From contig USOX01000001.1 in the NCBI GenBank assembly GCA_900556485.1, forward strand, positions 310,001 through 374,000: 64,000 bases of DNA. Reading direction: 5' to 3'. The position numbers were made by a program, and so were the translations under genes. Source of the DNA: an uncultured Dysgonomonas sp. GTDB taxonomy: Bacteria; Bacteroidota; Bacteroidia; Bacteroidales; Dysgonomonadaceae. The notes below the pieces were generated by a model that made no database searches, was not told the DNA's origin, and saw only the letters and a list, made by a program, of their open reading frames with translations. This document shows, piece after piece, positions 9,340 through 17,483 of this stretch; the stretch's first letter is position 1; every line of letters starts with the position of its first letter.

Positions 9340-10732
9340 AAATTGTTCTCGGATCCGTAATCTTCCCTGTCACCGCCGCCGCCGCCGCTACTAAAGGTCC
9401 TGCCAATATTGTACGTGCACCCGGTCCCTGGCGTCCTTCGAAATTACGATTCGATGTAGATACAGCATATTTACCAGCCGGAACTTTGTCATCATTCATT
9501 GCCAGACAAGCAGAACATCCCGGTTGGCGAAGTTCAAATCCAGCGTCAGTAAGAATTTTATCAAGTCCTTCAGCCTTAATCTGATCTACCACCATATGGC
9601 TACCAGGTACAAGCCATGCAATTACATTCTCGGCTTTTTTCTTACCTTTCACGAAACTGGCAAAAGCACGGAAATCTTCGATACGTCCATTTGTACAACT
9701 TCCTAAGAACACATAATCTATAGATTTACCTTCAACTTTCTCTCCCGGATTGAAGCCCATATAATCCATTGATTTCTGGAACGAAATACGTCCGGCTTCA
9801 TCTATCTGATCCAGAGTAGGAATAGTTTCGTTGATGCCCATACCCATACCCGGATTTGTTCCGTAAGTAATCATAGGCTCTATTTCGGAAGCATCAAAAG
9901 TTAACTCTTTATCAAATTTTGCGCCTTCATCAGTTTTCAATGTTTTCCAATAAGCAAGTGCTTTATCCCATTCTTCACCTTTAGGTGCGAACTCACGTCC
10001 TTTCACATATTCGAACGTTTTTTCATCTGGGGCAACCAATCCACCACGAGCGCCCATTTCTATACTTAGGTTACAAAGAGTCATGCGCTCTTCCATCGAC
10101 ATATTACGGATTGCCTTTCCGGCATATTCAACAAAGTAACCTGTTGCACCTCCTGTTGTCAATTTCGAAATCATATACAGAGCCAGATCTTTTGCAGTAA
10201 CGCCATCTTTCAATTTTCCATTGAATGTGATACGCATAGTTTTCGGACGCGTTTGCAATACACATTGCGAAGCAAGTACCATTTCCACTTCGCTTGTTCC
10301 TATACCAAATGCAATAGAACCAAAAGCTCCATGAGTAGAGGTATGGCTGTCGCCGCAAACAATAGTCATTCCCGGCTGGGTAAAACCATTCTCAGGCCCA
10401 ATAATATGAACAACTCCATTCTTTCTGTGCCCTAGCGGATAGAACAATTCTATACCAAATTCATTGGCATTTTTAGATAATGTATCTAATTGATTTTTGG
10501 ATATTGGATCTTTTACAGGTTGATCCTGATCAATTGTAGGCGTGTTGTGGTCTGCAGTGATTGTTGTCTTTTCCGGACGGAAAACCTTCAATCCTCTTGT
10601 CCTCAGCCCATTGAAAGCCTGAGGACTTGTAACTTCGTGACAGAAGTGACGGTCTATGTACAATTGTGTAGGTCCGTTTTCTACAGCAGATACGACATGC
10701 GCATCCCAGATTTTGTCGAATAAAGTTTTCAT
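9338..10732 (-). CDS. leuC: 3-isopropylmalate dehydratase large subunit
   Basis: This 464-residue aconitase-family subunit carries the catalytic 4Fe-4S cluster. The cluster cysteines appear in [14 protein letters not shown] (about residue 347) and [10 protein letters not shown] (about 409-412). Other family blocks are [17 protein letters not shown] near the N-terminus, [24 protein letters not shown] and a C-terminal [22 protein letters not shown]. The length and order match functional enzymes. It lies 46 bases downstream of the DUF2695-like gene in the leu transcript. Confidence 0.97.
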   Translation of the reverse strand: MKTLFDKIWDAHVVSAVENGPTQLYIDRHFCHEVTSPQAFNGLRTRGLKVFRPEKTTITADHNTPTIDQDQPVKDPISKNQLDTLSKNANEFGIELFYPLGHRKNGVVHIIGPENGFTQPGMTIVCGDSHTSTHGAFGSIAFGIGTSEVEMVLASQCVLQTRPKTMRITFNGKLKDGVTAKDLALYMISKLTTGGATGYFVEYAGKAIRNMSMEERMTLCNLSIEMGARGGLVAPDEKTFEYVKGREFAPKGEEWDKALAYWKTLKTDEGAKFDKELTFDASEIEPMITYGTNPGMGMGINETIPTLDQIDEAGRISFQKSMDYMGFNPGEKVEGKSIDYVFLGSCTNGRIEDFRAFASFVKGKKKAENVIAWLVPGSHMVVDQIKAEGLDKILTDAGFELRQPGCSACLAMNDDKVPAGKYAVSTSNRNFEGRQGPGARTILAGPLVAAAAAVTGKITDPRTI

Positions 10733-10778
10733 TTTTAATCTATTGAGTCTTTAGTTTAAATTCTGTTTATATTGATTC

Positions 10779-11048
10779 TTATTCAAAAAGTTCCTCGACA
10801 TTAGCCAGTACTTCACAATCGCAATAGCCACCTTTGTCGTTCAACCATAATAATACTTCTTCTACATTTCTTACACTTTGGCTATGGAGAAATGTTTCGG
10901 TGAGTCGCAACGTGTCGTTACACCCTTCCTCTAAAGCTTCATCCAAATAATCGAAAAGCTCCTGAAACAATTCCCTGCTAATAGGGAGGCTCTTTTCAAA
11001 TTCTTCATCTTGCTTTCGCCTGAATTCTGATTTGGAGTCGTTGTTCAT
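10779..11048 (-). CDS. Small acidic protein, DUF2695-like, between leuA and leuC
   Basis: This 89-residue protein is acidic and predicted cytoplasmic. Its C-terminus WLNDKGGYCDCEVLANVEEL resembles DUF2695, whose hallmark is a Cys-x-Cys segment. The N-terminal half is helical and charged. It starts 2 bases after the leuA stop, so translation is probably coupled to leuA. Its function is unknown. Its place between two leucine enzymes suggests a role tied to the operon, but it could be a passenger. Confidence 0.75.
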   Translation of the reverse strand: MNNDSKSEFRRKQDEEFEKSLPISRELFQELFDYLDEALEEGCNDTLRLTETFLHSQSVRNVEEVLLWLNDKGGYCDCEVLANVEELFE

Positions 11049-11050
11049 AT

Positions 11051-12541
11051 TTATTTTACAAATTTATTGACAGCGTTAATAAAAGCTTCTGCCGATGCTG
11101 CAACAATATCTGTATTAGCCGAAAAACCATAATAGTTTATACCTCCGTGTTCTACTTGCATATGTACTTTACCTATATCGTCGCTGCCTTTATTTATAGC
11201 TTGGATAAGGAATTCCTCAATAACTACCTGTCGGCGAATAATCTCTTTTATTGCGTTTATAGCTGCATCTACGGGACCATTTCCGGAAGCTGAAGCTTCG
11301 AACTTTTCGCCTGCAATATCTAAGCCTACATTTGCTACATTACGAAGCCCAAGACCTGATATAACTTGCAAATAATCAAGTTTAATACGGCGCATTTTAT
11401 CAGTTTCTTTTCCGGCAAGTATCAGTACATCTTCGTCCGTAATATCTTTTTTGCGGTCGGCAAGTTCAAGGAATCGTTGATACAATTCTGCCAATTGATC
11501 ATCATCAACCTCAATACCTAGCAAATTCAGTCTGTTTTTAAGTGCGGCACGTCCGCTACGGGCTGTCAGTACAATTGCATTATCATCGATTCCCACATCT
11601 TTAGGGTCGATGATTTCGTAAGTAGAAAGATGTTTCAATACGCCATCCTGATGGATACCTGATGAATGGGCAAAAGCATTACGCCCTACAATTGCCTTAT
11701 TTGGCTGAACAGGCATATTCATCAAGCTCGAAATCATACGGCTTGTAGGATATATTTTTTGCGTATTGATATTTGTTTCAATGTCCAGTTCTTTATGGCT
11801 CTTTATTGCCATCACTACCTCTTCAAGTGAGGTATTTCCGGCACGTTCGCCAATACCATTTATTGTGACCTCTACCTGACGGGCACCATTGAGAACTCCC
11901 ATAATTGAATTAGCTGTAGCCATTCCCAAGTCCTGATGGCAGTGTGTAGATAAAATGGCATTTTTCATATCCACATTATCAATCAGGTATTTTATTTTTT
12001 CACCATATTCGGTAGGCAGGCAATAACCTGTAGTATCTGGAATATTTACAACAGTAGCTCCGGCATTAATTACAGCTTGTACCACACGAGCCAGATAGGC
12101 ATTATCGGTGCGTCCTGCATCTTCTGCATAAAATTCTACATCTTCAACAAAGCGTTTTGCATATTTTACTGCCGCTATTGCACGTTCGATTACCTCTTCT
12201 TGTGTAGAGTTAAATTTATATTTTATATGAAATTCAGATGTTCCTATTCCTGTATGGATACGTTTCTTTTTTGCATATTTAAGAGCTTCGGCAGCTACTT
12301 CTATATCCTTTTCTACAGCACGTGTAAGGGCGCAGATAGTAGGCCAGGTTACGGCTTTAGATATTTCTACCACCGAATTGAAATCTCCGGGACTGGAAAC
12401 GGGGAATCCGGCTTCTATAACATCAACACCGAGGGTTTCGAGGGCTTTAGCTACTTCTATTTTTTCGATTGTGTTCAACTGGCAACCGGGAACTTGCTCT
12501 CCGTCTCTCAATGTGGTGTCAAAAATAAATAACTTGTCCAT
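11051..12541 (-). CDS. leuA: 2-isopropylmalate synthase
   Basis: The enzyme condenses acetyl-CoA with 2-oxoisovalerate, the first committed step to leucine. The 496-residue protein has the catalytic barrel ([16 protein letters not shown] at the start, [14 protein letters not shown] for metal binding, [17 protein letters not shown]), a linker, and the C-terminal regulatory domain that binds leucine for feedback inhibition (about residues 385-496). It is the first structural gene of the operon. Expression is predicted to be controlled by the attenuator at 12570-12707. No strong ribosome-binding site is visible, as is usual in this phylum. Confidence 0.97.
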   Translation of the reverse strand: MDKLFIFDTTLRDGEQVPGCQLNTIEKIEVAKALETLGVDVIEAGFPVSSPGDFNSVVEISKAVTWPTICALTRAVEKDIEVAAEALKYAKKKRIHTGIGTSEFHIKYKFNSTQEEVIERAIAAVKYAKRFVEDVEFYAEDAGRTDNAYLARVVQAVINAGATVVNIPDTTGYCLPTEYGEKIKYLIDNVDMKNAILSTHCHQDLGMATANSIMGVLNGARQVEVTINGIGERAGNTSLEEVVMAIKSHKELDIETNINTQKIYPTSRMISSLMNMPVQPNKAIVGRNAFAHSSGIHQDGVLKHLSTYEIIDPKDVGIDDNAIVLTARSGRAALKNRLNLLGIEVDDDQLAELYQRFLELADRKKDITDEDVLILAGKETDKMRRIKLDYLQVISGLGLRNVANVGLDIAGEKFEASASGNGPVDAAINAIKEIIRRQVVIEEFLIQAINKGSDDIGKVHMQVEHGGINYYGFSANTDIVAASAEAFINAVNKFVK

Positions 12542-12569
12542 AACTTTTTTAATTGATAATTACTTTAAT

Positions 12570-12604
12570 AAAAAAACCTTTCTCATCCGAGTGGGTGAGA
12601 AAGG
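12570..12604 (-). terminator. Attenuator terminator hairpin (segments 3:4) upstream of leuA
   Basis: On the minus strand CCTTTCTCA (12604-12596) pairs perfectly with TGAGAAAGG (12585-12577), and seven Ts follow (12576-12570). It is a rho-independent terminator 29 bases before the leuA ATG, so it would stop transcription before the operon. Its 5' arm overlaps the antiterminator segment at 12593-12599. Confidence 0.9.
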
Positions 12605-12699
12605 CCTTAGTGTTTCTTTATAATATACTACAACATAGCAATGCTCACCCTAAATTTCTCCAGAGAATAATGAGTGAACTAATAATAATACTGCTATGT
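12593..12699 (-). promoter_or_regulatory. Attenuator pairing segments 1, 2 and 3 (pause and antiterminator structures)
   Basis: On the minus strand, segment 1 ACATAGCA (12699-12692, inside the leader peptide) is complementary to TGCTATGT in segment 2 (12640-12633). Segment 2 also begins with GGGTGAG (12650-12644), which pairs with CTCACCC in segment 3 (12599-12593). Segment 3 overlaps the terminator arm. A ribosome held at the Ile/Leu codons would mask segment 1, free segment 2 and favour 2:3, so leuA would be read. A ribosome reaching the stop codon covers segment 2, and the terminator forms. Confidence 0.85.
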
Positions 12700-12707
12700 G
12701 TTGACAT
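12645..12707 (-). CDS. Leu operon leader peptide (Ile/Leu-rich, 20 residues)
   Basis: A 21-codon frame on the minus strand runs from an ATG at 12707 to a TGA at 12647-12645. Residues 7-9 are Ile-Ile-Ile and residues 12-15 are Leu-Ile-Ile-Leu, with a third Leu at 19, making five Ile (all ATT) and three Leu in 20. The start lies 20 bases after a perfect promoter, and the stop lies inside pairing segment 2. This is the expected geometry for ribosome-mediated attenuation. It is too short for routine gene calling. The Ile bias fits an operon that also carries a citramalate-synthase-like gene. Confidence 0.85.
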   Translation of the reverse strand: MSTHSSIIISSLIILWRNLG

Positions 12708-12727
12708 AATTTCTATTTTATGGTTGA

Positions 12728-12758
12728 CAAAGTTATTTTATTTTTTCGAAATTGCAAA
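12728..12758 (-). promoter_or_regulatory. Promoter of the leu operon
   Basis: The minus strand carries TTTG (12758-12755), a 19-base spacer, then TAACTTTG (12735-12728). This is a perfect Bacteroidetes sigma-ABfr promoter. Transcription would start near 12720, a dozen bases before the leader ATG. Confidence 0.88.
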
Positions 12759-12826
12759 TAAAAAGCTTTGTTTTTTGTTGTTTTGTGACATTTATATAAG
12801 TCAATTTATCCTTTGAATATTAATTG

Positions 12827-12834
12827 TATCTTTG
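12827..12834 (+). promoter_or_regulatory. -7 box of the HAD gene promoter
   Basis: TATCTTTG matches TAnnTTTG and lies 22 bases before the ATG at 12857. It overlaps the region that a TTG start at 12824 would need, so it supports the downstream ATG as the true start. No TTTG is found at the ideal -33 distance. Confidence 0.6.
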
Positions 12835-12856
12835 TAAAATAGAAAATTTACACAAA

Positions 12857-13588
12857 ATGAATCAAATATTTAAAGATTACCTATCAAAACATAACTATTC
12901 AAAATTCGATCTCAAAGCCATTCTCTTCGATATGGATGGTGTGTTGTACGACTCTATGAAATGGCATGCAAAGTCGTGGAAAGAAACAATGGATGAGTTC
13001 GATATAGATAGTACTCCCGAAGAATTTTATATGTATGAAGGAATGGTAGGCCGCCATACTATAAATGACTTAATGAAACGCGAAAAGGGTAGGGAAGCTA
13101 CAGAAGACGAGAAAGAAAAAATATATAAGCGCAAAACCGAATTGTTTTCTGCATATAACGATGGAAGCCTTATTCCTTATGCTTACGATTTTGTAGATAA
13201 AGTAAGCAAAGAAGGTCTCAAATGTGTAGTTGTAACAGGTTCGGGACAACCTACTTTGATAAATAAACTGGAAAATAGTTTTCATGGTTTATTTAAGAAA
13301 GATTTGATGGTTACAGCATTTGATGTAAAACACGGGAAACCTCACCCTGAGCCTTATCTTATGGGATTGGAAAAAGCCGGAGATTTGCAGCCGAATCAAG
13401 CCATTGTTGTAGAAAATGCTCCACGTGGAGTGGAAGCTGCAGTAGCGGCGGGAATATTCTGCATAGCTGTAAATACAGGCCCTTTACCCGATAAGGTATT
13501 GAGTGATGCCGGCGCAAATATTGTATTACCTTCTATGAAAGATTTATACGATAATTGGGACAATTATCTGGCAATAATTAAAGGGTAA
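12857..13588 (+). CDS. HAD-family phosphatase (beta-phosphoglucomutase-like)
   Basis: The protein has 243 residues from the ATG at 12857. An 11-codon longer TTG frame is rejected because it overlaps the -7 box. HAD motif I is FDMDGVLYDS (residues 24-33), motif II VVTGSG, the motif III lysine lies in KHGKPHPEPY, and motif IV is VVENAPRGVEAAVAAG. A helical cap sits between motifs I and II, as in subfamily I enzymes such as beta-phosphoglucomutase and sugar-phosphate phosphatases. The substrate cannot be read from sequence. It is divergent from the leu operon and shares the short region between them. Confidence 0.88.
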   Translation: MNQIFKDYLSKHNYSKFDLKAILFDMDGVLYDSMKWHAKSWKETMDEFDIDSTPEEFYMYEGMVGRHTINDLMKREKGREATEDEKEKIYKRKTELFSAYNDGSLIPYAYDFVDKVSKEGLKCVVVTGSGQPTLINKLENSFHGLFKKDLMVTAFDVKHGKPHPEPYLMGLEKAGDLQPNQAIVVENAPRGVEAAVAAGIFCIAVNTGPLPDKVLSDAGANIVLPSMKDLYDNWDNYLAIIKG

Positions 13589-13675
13589 TACATTTAACAT
13601 AAAACAATCAAACGTACTAAACAAATTATCAGCTGATATGTTAGAATCGTATTATAAATTTTAAATAATACGGTT

Positions 13676-14113
13676 ATGTTAGATGGTATATTAGACCTTG
13701 TTAAAGGTGAAGTTTTAGGCGCAATAGATAATGCAGGCGTTCCTGCTGAAAAAAAGGAGGCAGCGGTTGAAACAACTGCATCAACTATAATGAATGGACT
13801 GAAAGACCATTTTACTCCAGATAATCTTTCAGCTATCACTAATTTATTTGGCGGAGGAGCTGATGCTGGTGGCAGTTCAATGGTTAATTCTATACAAAGT
13901 TCCGTGGTTTCAGCTTTGGTTAGTAAAGTTGGTCTAAGCCAGGGTGTGGCAAGTGCTATTGCATCTACAGCAGTTTCTGCGGTGATGAGCCTTATCTCGA
14001 AAAAATCGAACGACTCGAATGATTCATTTAGTCTTCAATCGTTAGTAGAATCTTTTGCCGGAAGCAACAAAGGCGGATTGCTTGGTACTTTAGGGCATCT
14101 GTTTGGGAAATAA
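13676..14113 (+). CDS. Small helical protein of unknown function (DUF937-like)
   Basis: This 145-residue protein has no signal peptide. It is rich in Ala, Gly and Ser with amphipathic helices: MLDGILDLVKGEVLGAIDNA at the start, a GGGADAGGSS linker near residue 60, then SVVSALVSKVGLSQGVASAI. It ends with GGLLGTLGHLFGK. The pattern recalls DUF937/YidB-like proteins, whose role is unclear. It is followed by a strong terminator, so it appears to be a single-gene unit or to share a transcript with the HAD gene 87 bases upstream. Confidence 0.7.
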   Translation: MLDGILDLVKGEVLGAIDNAGVPAEKKEAAVETTASTIMNGLKDHFTPDNLSAITNLFGGGADAGGSSMVNSIQSSVVSALVSKVGLSQGVASAIASTAVSAVMSLISKKSNDSNDSFSLQSLVESFAGSNKGGLLGTLGHLFGK

Positions 14114-14140
14114 ATACTTTTATAAAGTAGATTATAGAGG

Positions 14141-14170
14141 AAGAGTAACTAAATGATAGTTACTCTTTTT
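14141..14170 (+). terminator. Terminator after the DUF937-like gene
   Basis: Arms AAGAGTAACTA (14141-14151) and TAGTTACTCTT (14157-14167) are perfect complements with a 5-base loop, followed by a T-run. Confidence 0.88.
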
Positions 14171-14191
14171 GTTTTTTGATGCTTGTAGTCA

Positions 14192-14716
14192 TTATTCTTC
14201 AGGAAAAATTTCCAATTCGTATATGTCATTCCTTTCATTGAAGAAAATACCAATCCCATGTCCATAGTTTACTGTAGGTAATCCTGATTCTACAAAACGA
14301 ATCATCCATGTTTTGTCTGGATAGAATATTATATTTGGCATAGAAACTGGGAAATCATAAGTAGAAAACGAAAGATATTGTTCCACATTATTATCTGGAA
14401 TCTGAATATATTGATTCTTTTTAGCCCAATTTCGATAATTATCCATTTCTTCTTTTGTTAATTGAAACTGTTCAGGTAATTTTCTAATACAGTCTTTGAT
14501 GTAGTCTATAGCTTGAGTAATATATTCATCGGTTTTGTTAAGTATGGCTTCAATATGCTGTAAGTCAAATTGATGAATATCTATTTTCCTTTCATTATCT
14601 TCACTAACTAGGACAACTTCTATTTCGTCATAGGGAAATTGTGTTGGTATCTTGTCATTCAGATACCACCAGTAAAACCCATCTTTTCCAGAATCTTTAG
14701 CTTCTTTCCAATTCAT
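14192..14716 (-). CDS. Hypothetical cytoplasmic protein
   Basis: I do not recognise this 174-residue protein. It has no signal peptide or membrane segment. It opens with MNWKEAKDSGKDGFYWWYL, is rich in Asp, Glu, Tyr and Trp, and has a central helical segment (about residues 60-105) followed by beta-rich sequence with FYPDKTWMIRFVESGLPTVNYGHG. Its size, acidity and isolated position resemble many immunity-type or SMI1-like proteins, but no partner toxin lies nearby. A CAAATATA motif at 14776-14783 (TATATTTG on the minus strand) is a candidate -7 box. Confidence 0.65.
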   Translation of the reverse strand: MNWKEAKDSGKDGFYWWYLNDKIPTQFPYDEIEVVLVSEDNERKIDIHQFDLQHIEAILNKTDEYITQAIDYIKDCIRKLPEQFQLTKEEMDNYRNWAKKNQYIQIPDNNVEQYLSFSTYDFPVSMPNIIFYPDKTWMIRFVESGLPTVNYGHGIGIFFNERNDIYELEIFPEE

Positions 14717-14851
14717 ATATTAAAAAATGCTAGATGCAGTTTGACTTATTTATGTTTAATGATTTGTTTTAACGACAAATATAAATATATAATTACTTTA
14801 AAGGTTAGTTTTAAAAAGCTAAATTAATAAGGATTGGAGGGGCTCAGTTTT

Positions 14852-14913
14852 GTAGGGCAGACCAATGTGTCTGCCCGAAATAGTGGGTGAATACATAAGT
14901 TCGCCCCTACAAC
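14852..14913. repeat. Palindromic intergenic repeat with CAATGT loop, copy 1
   Basis: GGGCAGAC (14855-14862) and GTCTGCCC (14869-14876) form a perfect stem around the loop CAATGT. A second stem-loop follows (GGGTGAA and TTCGCCC with one G-T wobble), and outer GTAGGG/CCCTAC arms enclose both. A related stem with the same loop is at 17285-17308. The 333-base gap 14717-15049 contains this element and no gene that I can support. Confidence 0.75.
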
Positions 14914-15049
14914 GATTGCAATACATTATAAAGCAATACAATAATTCCTTATTCAGTATAAACTCTATTGTCATTTATCTAAAAAGTGATATATTTGGAT
15001 GGATTTTAATGCATAAAATAAAGAATTAACACTAATACAAATAATCACT

Positions 15050-16156
15050 ATGAGTTTTCTTGACAGATTAAGGAATGAATTAATAGATATTATCGAATTT
15101 CTGGACAAAAGCCAGAATACGATTGTATACCGCTTCGAAAGACATGGTAATGAGATAAAGAATAATGCCAAGCTAATTGTTCGCGAAGGTCAGATGGCTG
15201 TCTTTGTAAACGAAGGCGAAATCGCAGATGTTTTCTCACCTGGTACATATACACTCAATACTCAGAATTTACCTATTCTGACTACGCTGAAAAGCTGGAA
15301 ATATGGCTTCAACAGCCCTTTCAAAGCTGAAGTATATTTTATAAGCACCAAAAATTTTATTGACCAAAAATGGGGTACTAAAAATGCCATTATACTAAAT
15401 GATAATCGTTTTGGGATGATTGAGATGAGAGCATTTGGTACATACTCATTCAAAATAACTGATCCGACGGCTTTTATCAGAGAAATTGTTGGTACAAATC
15501 AGGTTTTTACTACTGAACATGTCACAGAACAACTCAAGAGTATTATTGTAACCCGCTTTACTGATACGGTAGGCGAATCTAATCTGCCTATAGAGGCATA
15601 TGCAGCCAATCTGAACGAATTGTCGAAAGCCATCTACGAATATATGCAGGATGATTTCGCTGTATATGGTATGGATGTTACCAAATTCCTTATCGAAAAC
15701 GTTTCGATGCCGGATGAGGTGAAAAAAGAGATATTCGAGCTTAGCCGTCTCGATAGGGTTGATCTGAATAAACTGGCACAGATGAAAGCAGCCAAAGCAA
15801 TGGAAGCTGCTGCAAACAATCCATCAGGTACAGCTGGCATGGGAGTCGGGCTAGGAGCAGGTATGGCAATGGCAAACCAGATGATGCAGGGCATGGCAAA
15901 TCAAACTCAGAATAATAATCAAAATACGCAAGCCACACCGCCGCCTGTTCCCGGAGAAGTACAATATTATCTGGTAGTTGATGGTAAACAAGCTGGACCA
16001 TACAGCAGAAATGAATTGATTGGTCTTGTTGAAAAAGAGGTACTGACAAAAGAAACTTATGTTTGGAAAAAAGGAATGAAAGATTGGACATTTGCTAAAG
16101 AGCAGACCGATCTGGATTTTTTATGGACTATGACGCCTCCGCCACTACCTAATTAA
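15050..16156 (+). CDS. SPFH-domain protein with C-terminal GYF_2 domain (YdjI-like)
   Basis: The 368-residue protein has an N-terminal SPFH/virion-core-like region (about residues 1-235) with AKLIVREGQMAVFVNEGEI and FGTYSFKITDPTAFIREIVGTNQVF. A low-complexity Gly/Met/Asn/Gln linker follows (about 245-300). The C-terminus is a GYF_2 (DUF4339) domain, YYLVVDGKQAGPYSRNELIGLV with a W-x3-M-x2-W tail, a likely peptide-binding module. SPFH proteins form membrane-associated scaffolds. The zinc-ribbon gene starts 11 bases downstream, the same pairing as B. subtilis ydjI/ydjG. The cellular role is not established. Confidence 0.85.
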   Translation: MSFLDRLRNELIDIIEFLDKSQNTIVYRFERHGNEIKNNAKLIVREGQMAVFVNEGEIADVFSPGTYTLNTQNLPILTTLKSWKYGFNSPFKAEVYFISTKNFIDQKWGTKNAIILNDNRFGMIEMRAFGTYSFKITDPTAFIREIVGTNQVFTTEHVTEQLKSIIVTRFTDTVGESNLPIEAYAANLNELSKAIYEYMQDDFAVYGMDVTKFLIENVSMPDEVKKEIFELSRLDRVDLNKLAQMKAAKAMEAAANNPSGTAGMGVGLGAGMAMANQMMQGMANQTQNNNQNTQATPPPVPGEVQYYLVVDGKQAGPYSRNELIGLVEKEVLTKETYVWKKGMKDWTFAKEQTDLDFLWTMTPPPLPN

Positions 16157-16167
16157 CAGGAGGATAT

Positions 16168-17250
16168 ATGTCAGAAGATGTACTTATTGGCAGCGACACA
16201 TTCCATTGCCAGGGGTGTGGCGCAGCTCTTAAATATAAACCGGGTACTACATTTTTACATTGCGACTATTGTGGATCGGATACAACTATAGATGCTATAA
16301 CTGTAGATGAAGTTGAGGAGCTGGATTTCGAAAAATATGCGAGTGAATTCGAAAATCTAAATATTGGAACTTCAAAAGTTATAGGCTGTCGCAAATGTGG
16401 TGCAGAATCAGCTTTTGATGAGAATCTCAAATCGATGGAATGCCCTTATTGCAGTACTCCATTGATAGAGTCGGATATTCATGAAGAAAGGCTGATACAA
16501 CCTTCTTACTTACTTCCATTTCATGTTTCGGATGGTGACATGCATTCGTGTCTGTCTAAATGGATAAAGAGTTTATGGTTTGCTCCTAATAAGTTAAAGA
16601 AAAGAGCATTGTATTCGTATCAGCTTCAGGGAATATATATACCGTGCTGGACTTACGATGCTCAGACCAATACTGACTATACAGGCCAACGAGGCAAATA
16701 TTATACTACCAGTGTAGGCAGTGGAAAAAACCGGAGAACAGTAGTTCGTACCCGATGGACATATTGTAACGGACATGTATCCTTATTTTTCGATGATGTA
16801 ATGGTTCCGGCATCCAAACTGATTCCGACACATATTGTGGATAGGATCGGTGGATGGGATACAAAGAATCTGGTAGAAAATGATAAACGTTTTCTCAGCG
16901 GTTTTCTTACCGAGAAATATATATTAAACCTTACTGATGGATATGATGCAGCTAAGAAGATTATGGCAGCAGAGATAGACAGTGCCATCAGGCGCGATAT
17001 TGGAGGCGATCGGCAACAGATAAGTTCGAGGAAAACCAGATTTAGCAGTATTAAATTCAAATTAATATTGCTTCCTGTATATATGTCTTCATATACATAC
17101 CGAAACAAGCTCTACCATTTTTTTGTAAATGGGCGTACAGGTAAAGTAACCGGAGACAGACCCTATAGTGCTATCAAGATAGCTCTTGCTACAACTTTTG
17201 GGTTAGCTCTTATCGCATTGATTATTTGGTATCTGAATAATGCTCAATAA
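16168..17250 (+). CDS. Zinc-ribbon protein with C-terminal membrane anchor (YdjG-like)
   Basis: The 360-residue protein starts with two zinc ribbons: FHCQGCGAALKY paired with LHCDYCGSD (residues 12-37), and IGCRKCGAESAF paired with MECPYCSTPL (about 72-100). A conserved middle region contains YIPCWTYDAQT, TDYTGQRGKYYTT and an RRTVVRTRW segment. One transmembrane helix lies near the C-terminus (ALATTFGLALIALIIWYL), so the ribbons likely face the cytoplasm. It follows the SPFH-GYF gene in one operon, and the two probably form a membrane complex. No enzyme motif is visible. Confidence 0.85.
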   Translation: MSEDVLIGSDTFHCQGCGAALKYKPGTTFLHCDYCGSDTTIDAITVDEVEELDFEKYASEFENLNIGTSKVIGCRKCGAESAFDENLKSMECPYCSTPLIESDIHEERLIQPSYLLPFHVSDGDMHSCLSKWIKSLWFAPNKLKKRALYSYQLQGIYIPCWTYDAQTNTDYTGQRGKYYTTSVGSGKNRRTVVRTRWTYCNGHVSLFFDDVMVPASKLIPTHIVDRIGGWDTKNLVENDKRFLSGFLTEKYILNLTDGYDAAKKIMAAEIDSAIRRDIGGDRQQISSRKTRFSSIKFKLILLPVYMSSYTYRNKLYHFFVNGRTGKVTGDRPYSAIKIALATTFGLALIALIIWYLNNAQ

Positions 17251-17284
17251 AGTTTATTTCACAATATATTTATTAGTCCGGATA

Positions 17285-17341
17285 GGGGCGAACCAATGTG
17301 TTCGCCCCTTTTGCTGTCGCGCGATACAATCGTGCAGTAGC
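17285..17341. repeat. Palindromic intergenic repeats, CAATGT-loop copy 2 plus GCTGTCGCGCGAT element
   Basis: GGGGCGAAC (17285-17293) pairs with GTTCGCCCC (17300-17308) around the loop CAATGT. The stem differs from copy 1 at 14855 but stays fully paired. Next to it, GCTGTCGCGCGAT (17313-17325) begins a second hairpin (CGCGAT, ACA, ATCGTG) also present near 59273-59295. These are short mobile or REP-like elements. Confidence 0.75.
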
Positions 17342-17483
17342 GAAGGACTTATTAACTATGTGAAATGATTTAAATAGTAGTGAGAGCAATATTTATATAA
17401 CTTTTAAAAAAATGTTAAAGCTCGGTATCGATATTCTTCGTATATTGTATCTGAAATTGCCCTTTGCTTAAATAAACCCTTAA

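Noticed and set aside
12824..12856. Longer start (TTG at 12824) for the HAD phosphatase.
   Set aside because: It overlaps a TATCTTTG -7 box, so it would lie at or before the transcription start; the ATG at 12857 starts right at the family's N-terminal region.
14192..14716. Toxin-immunity pair, from the immunity-like look of the 174-residue protein.
   Set aside because: No toxin, secretion marker or second immunity gene is adjacent.
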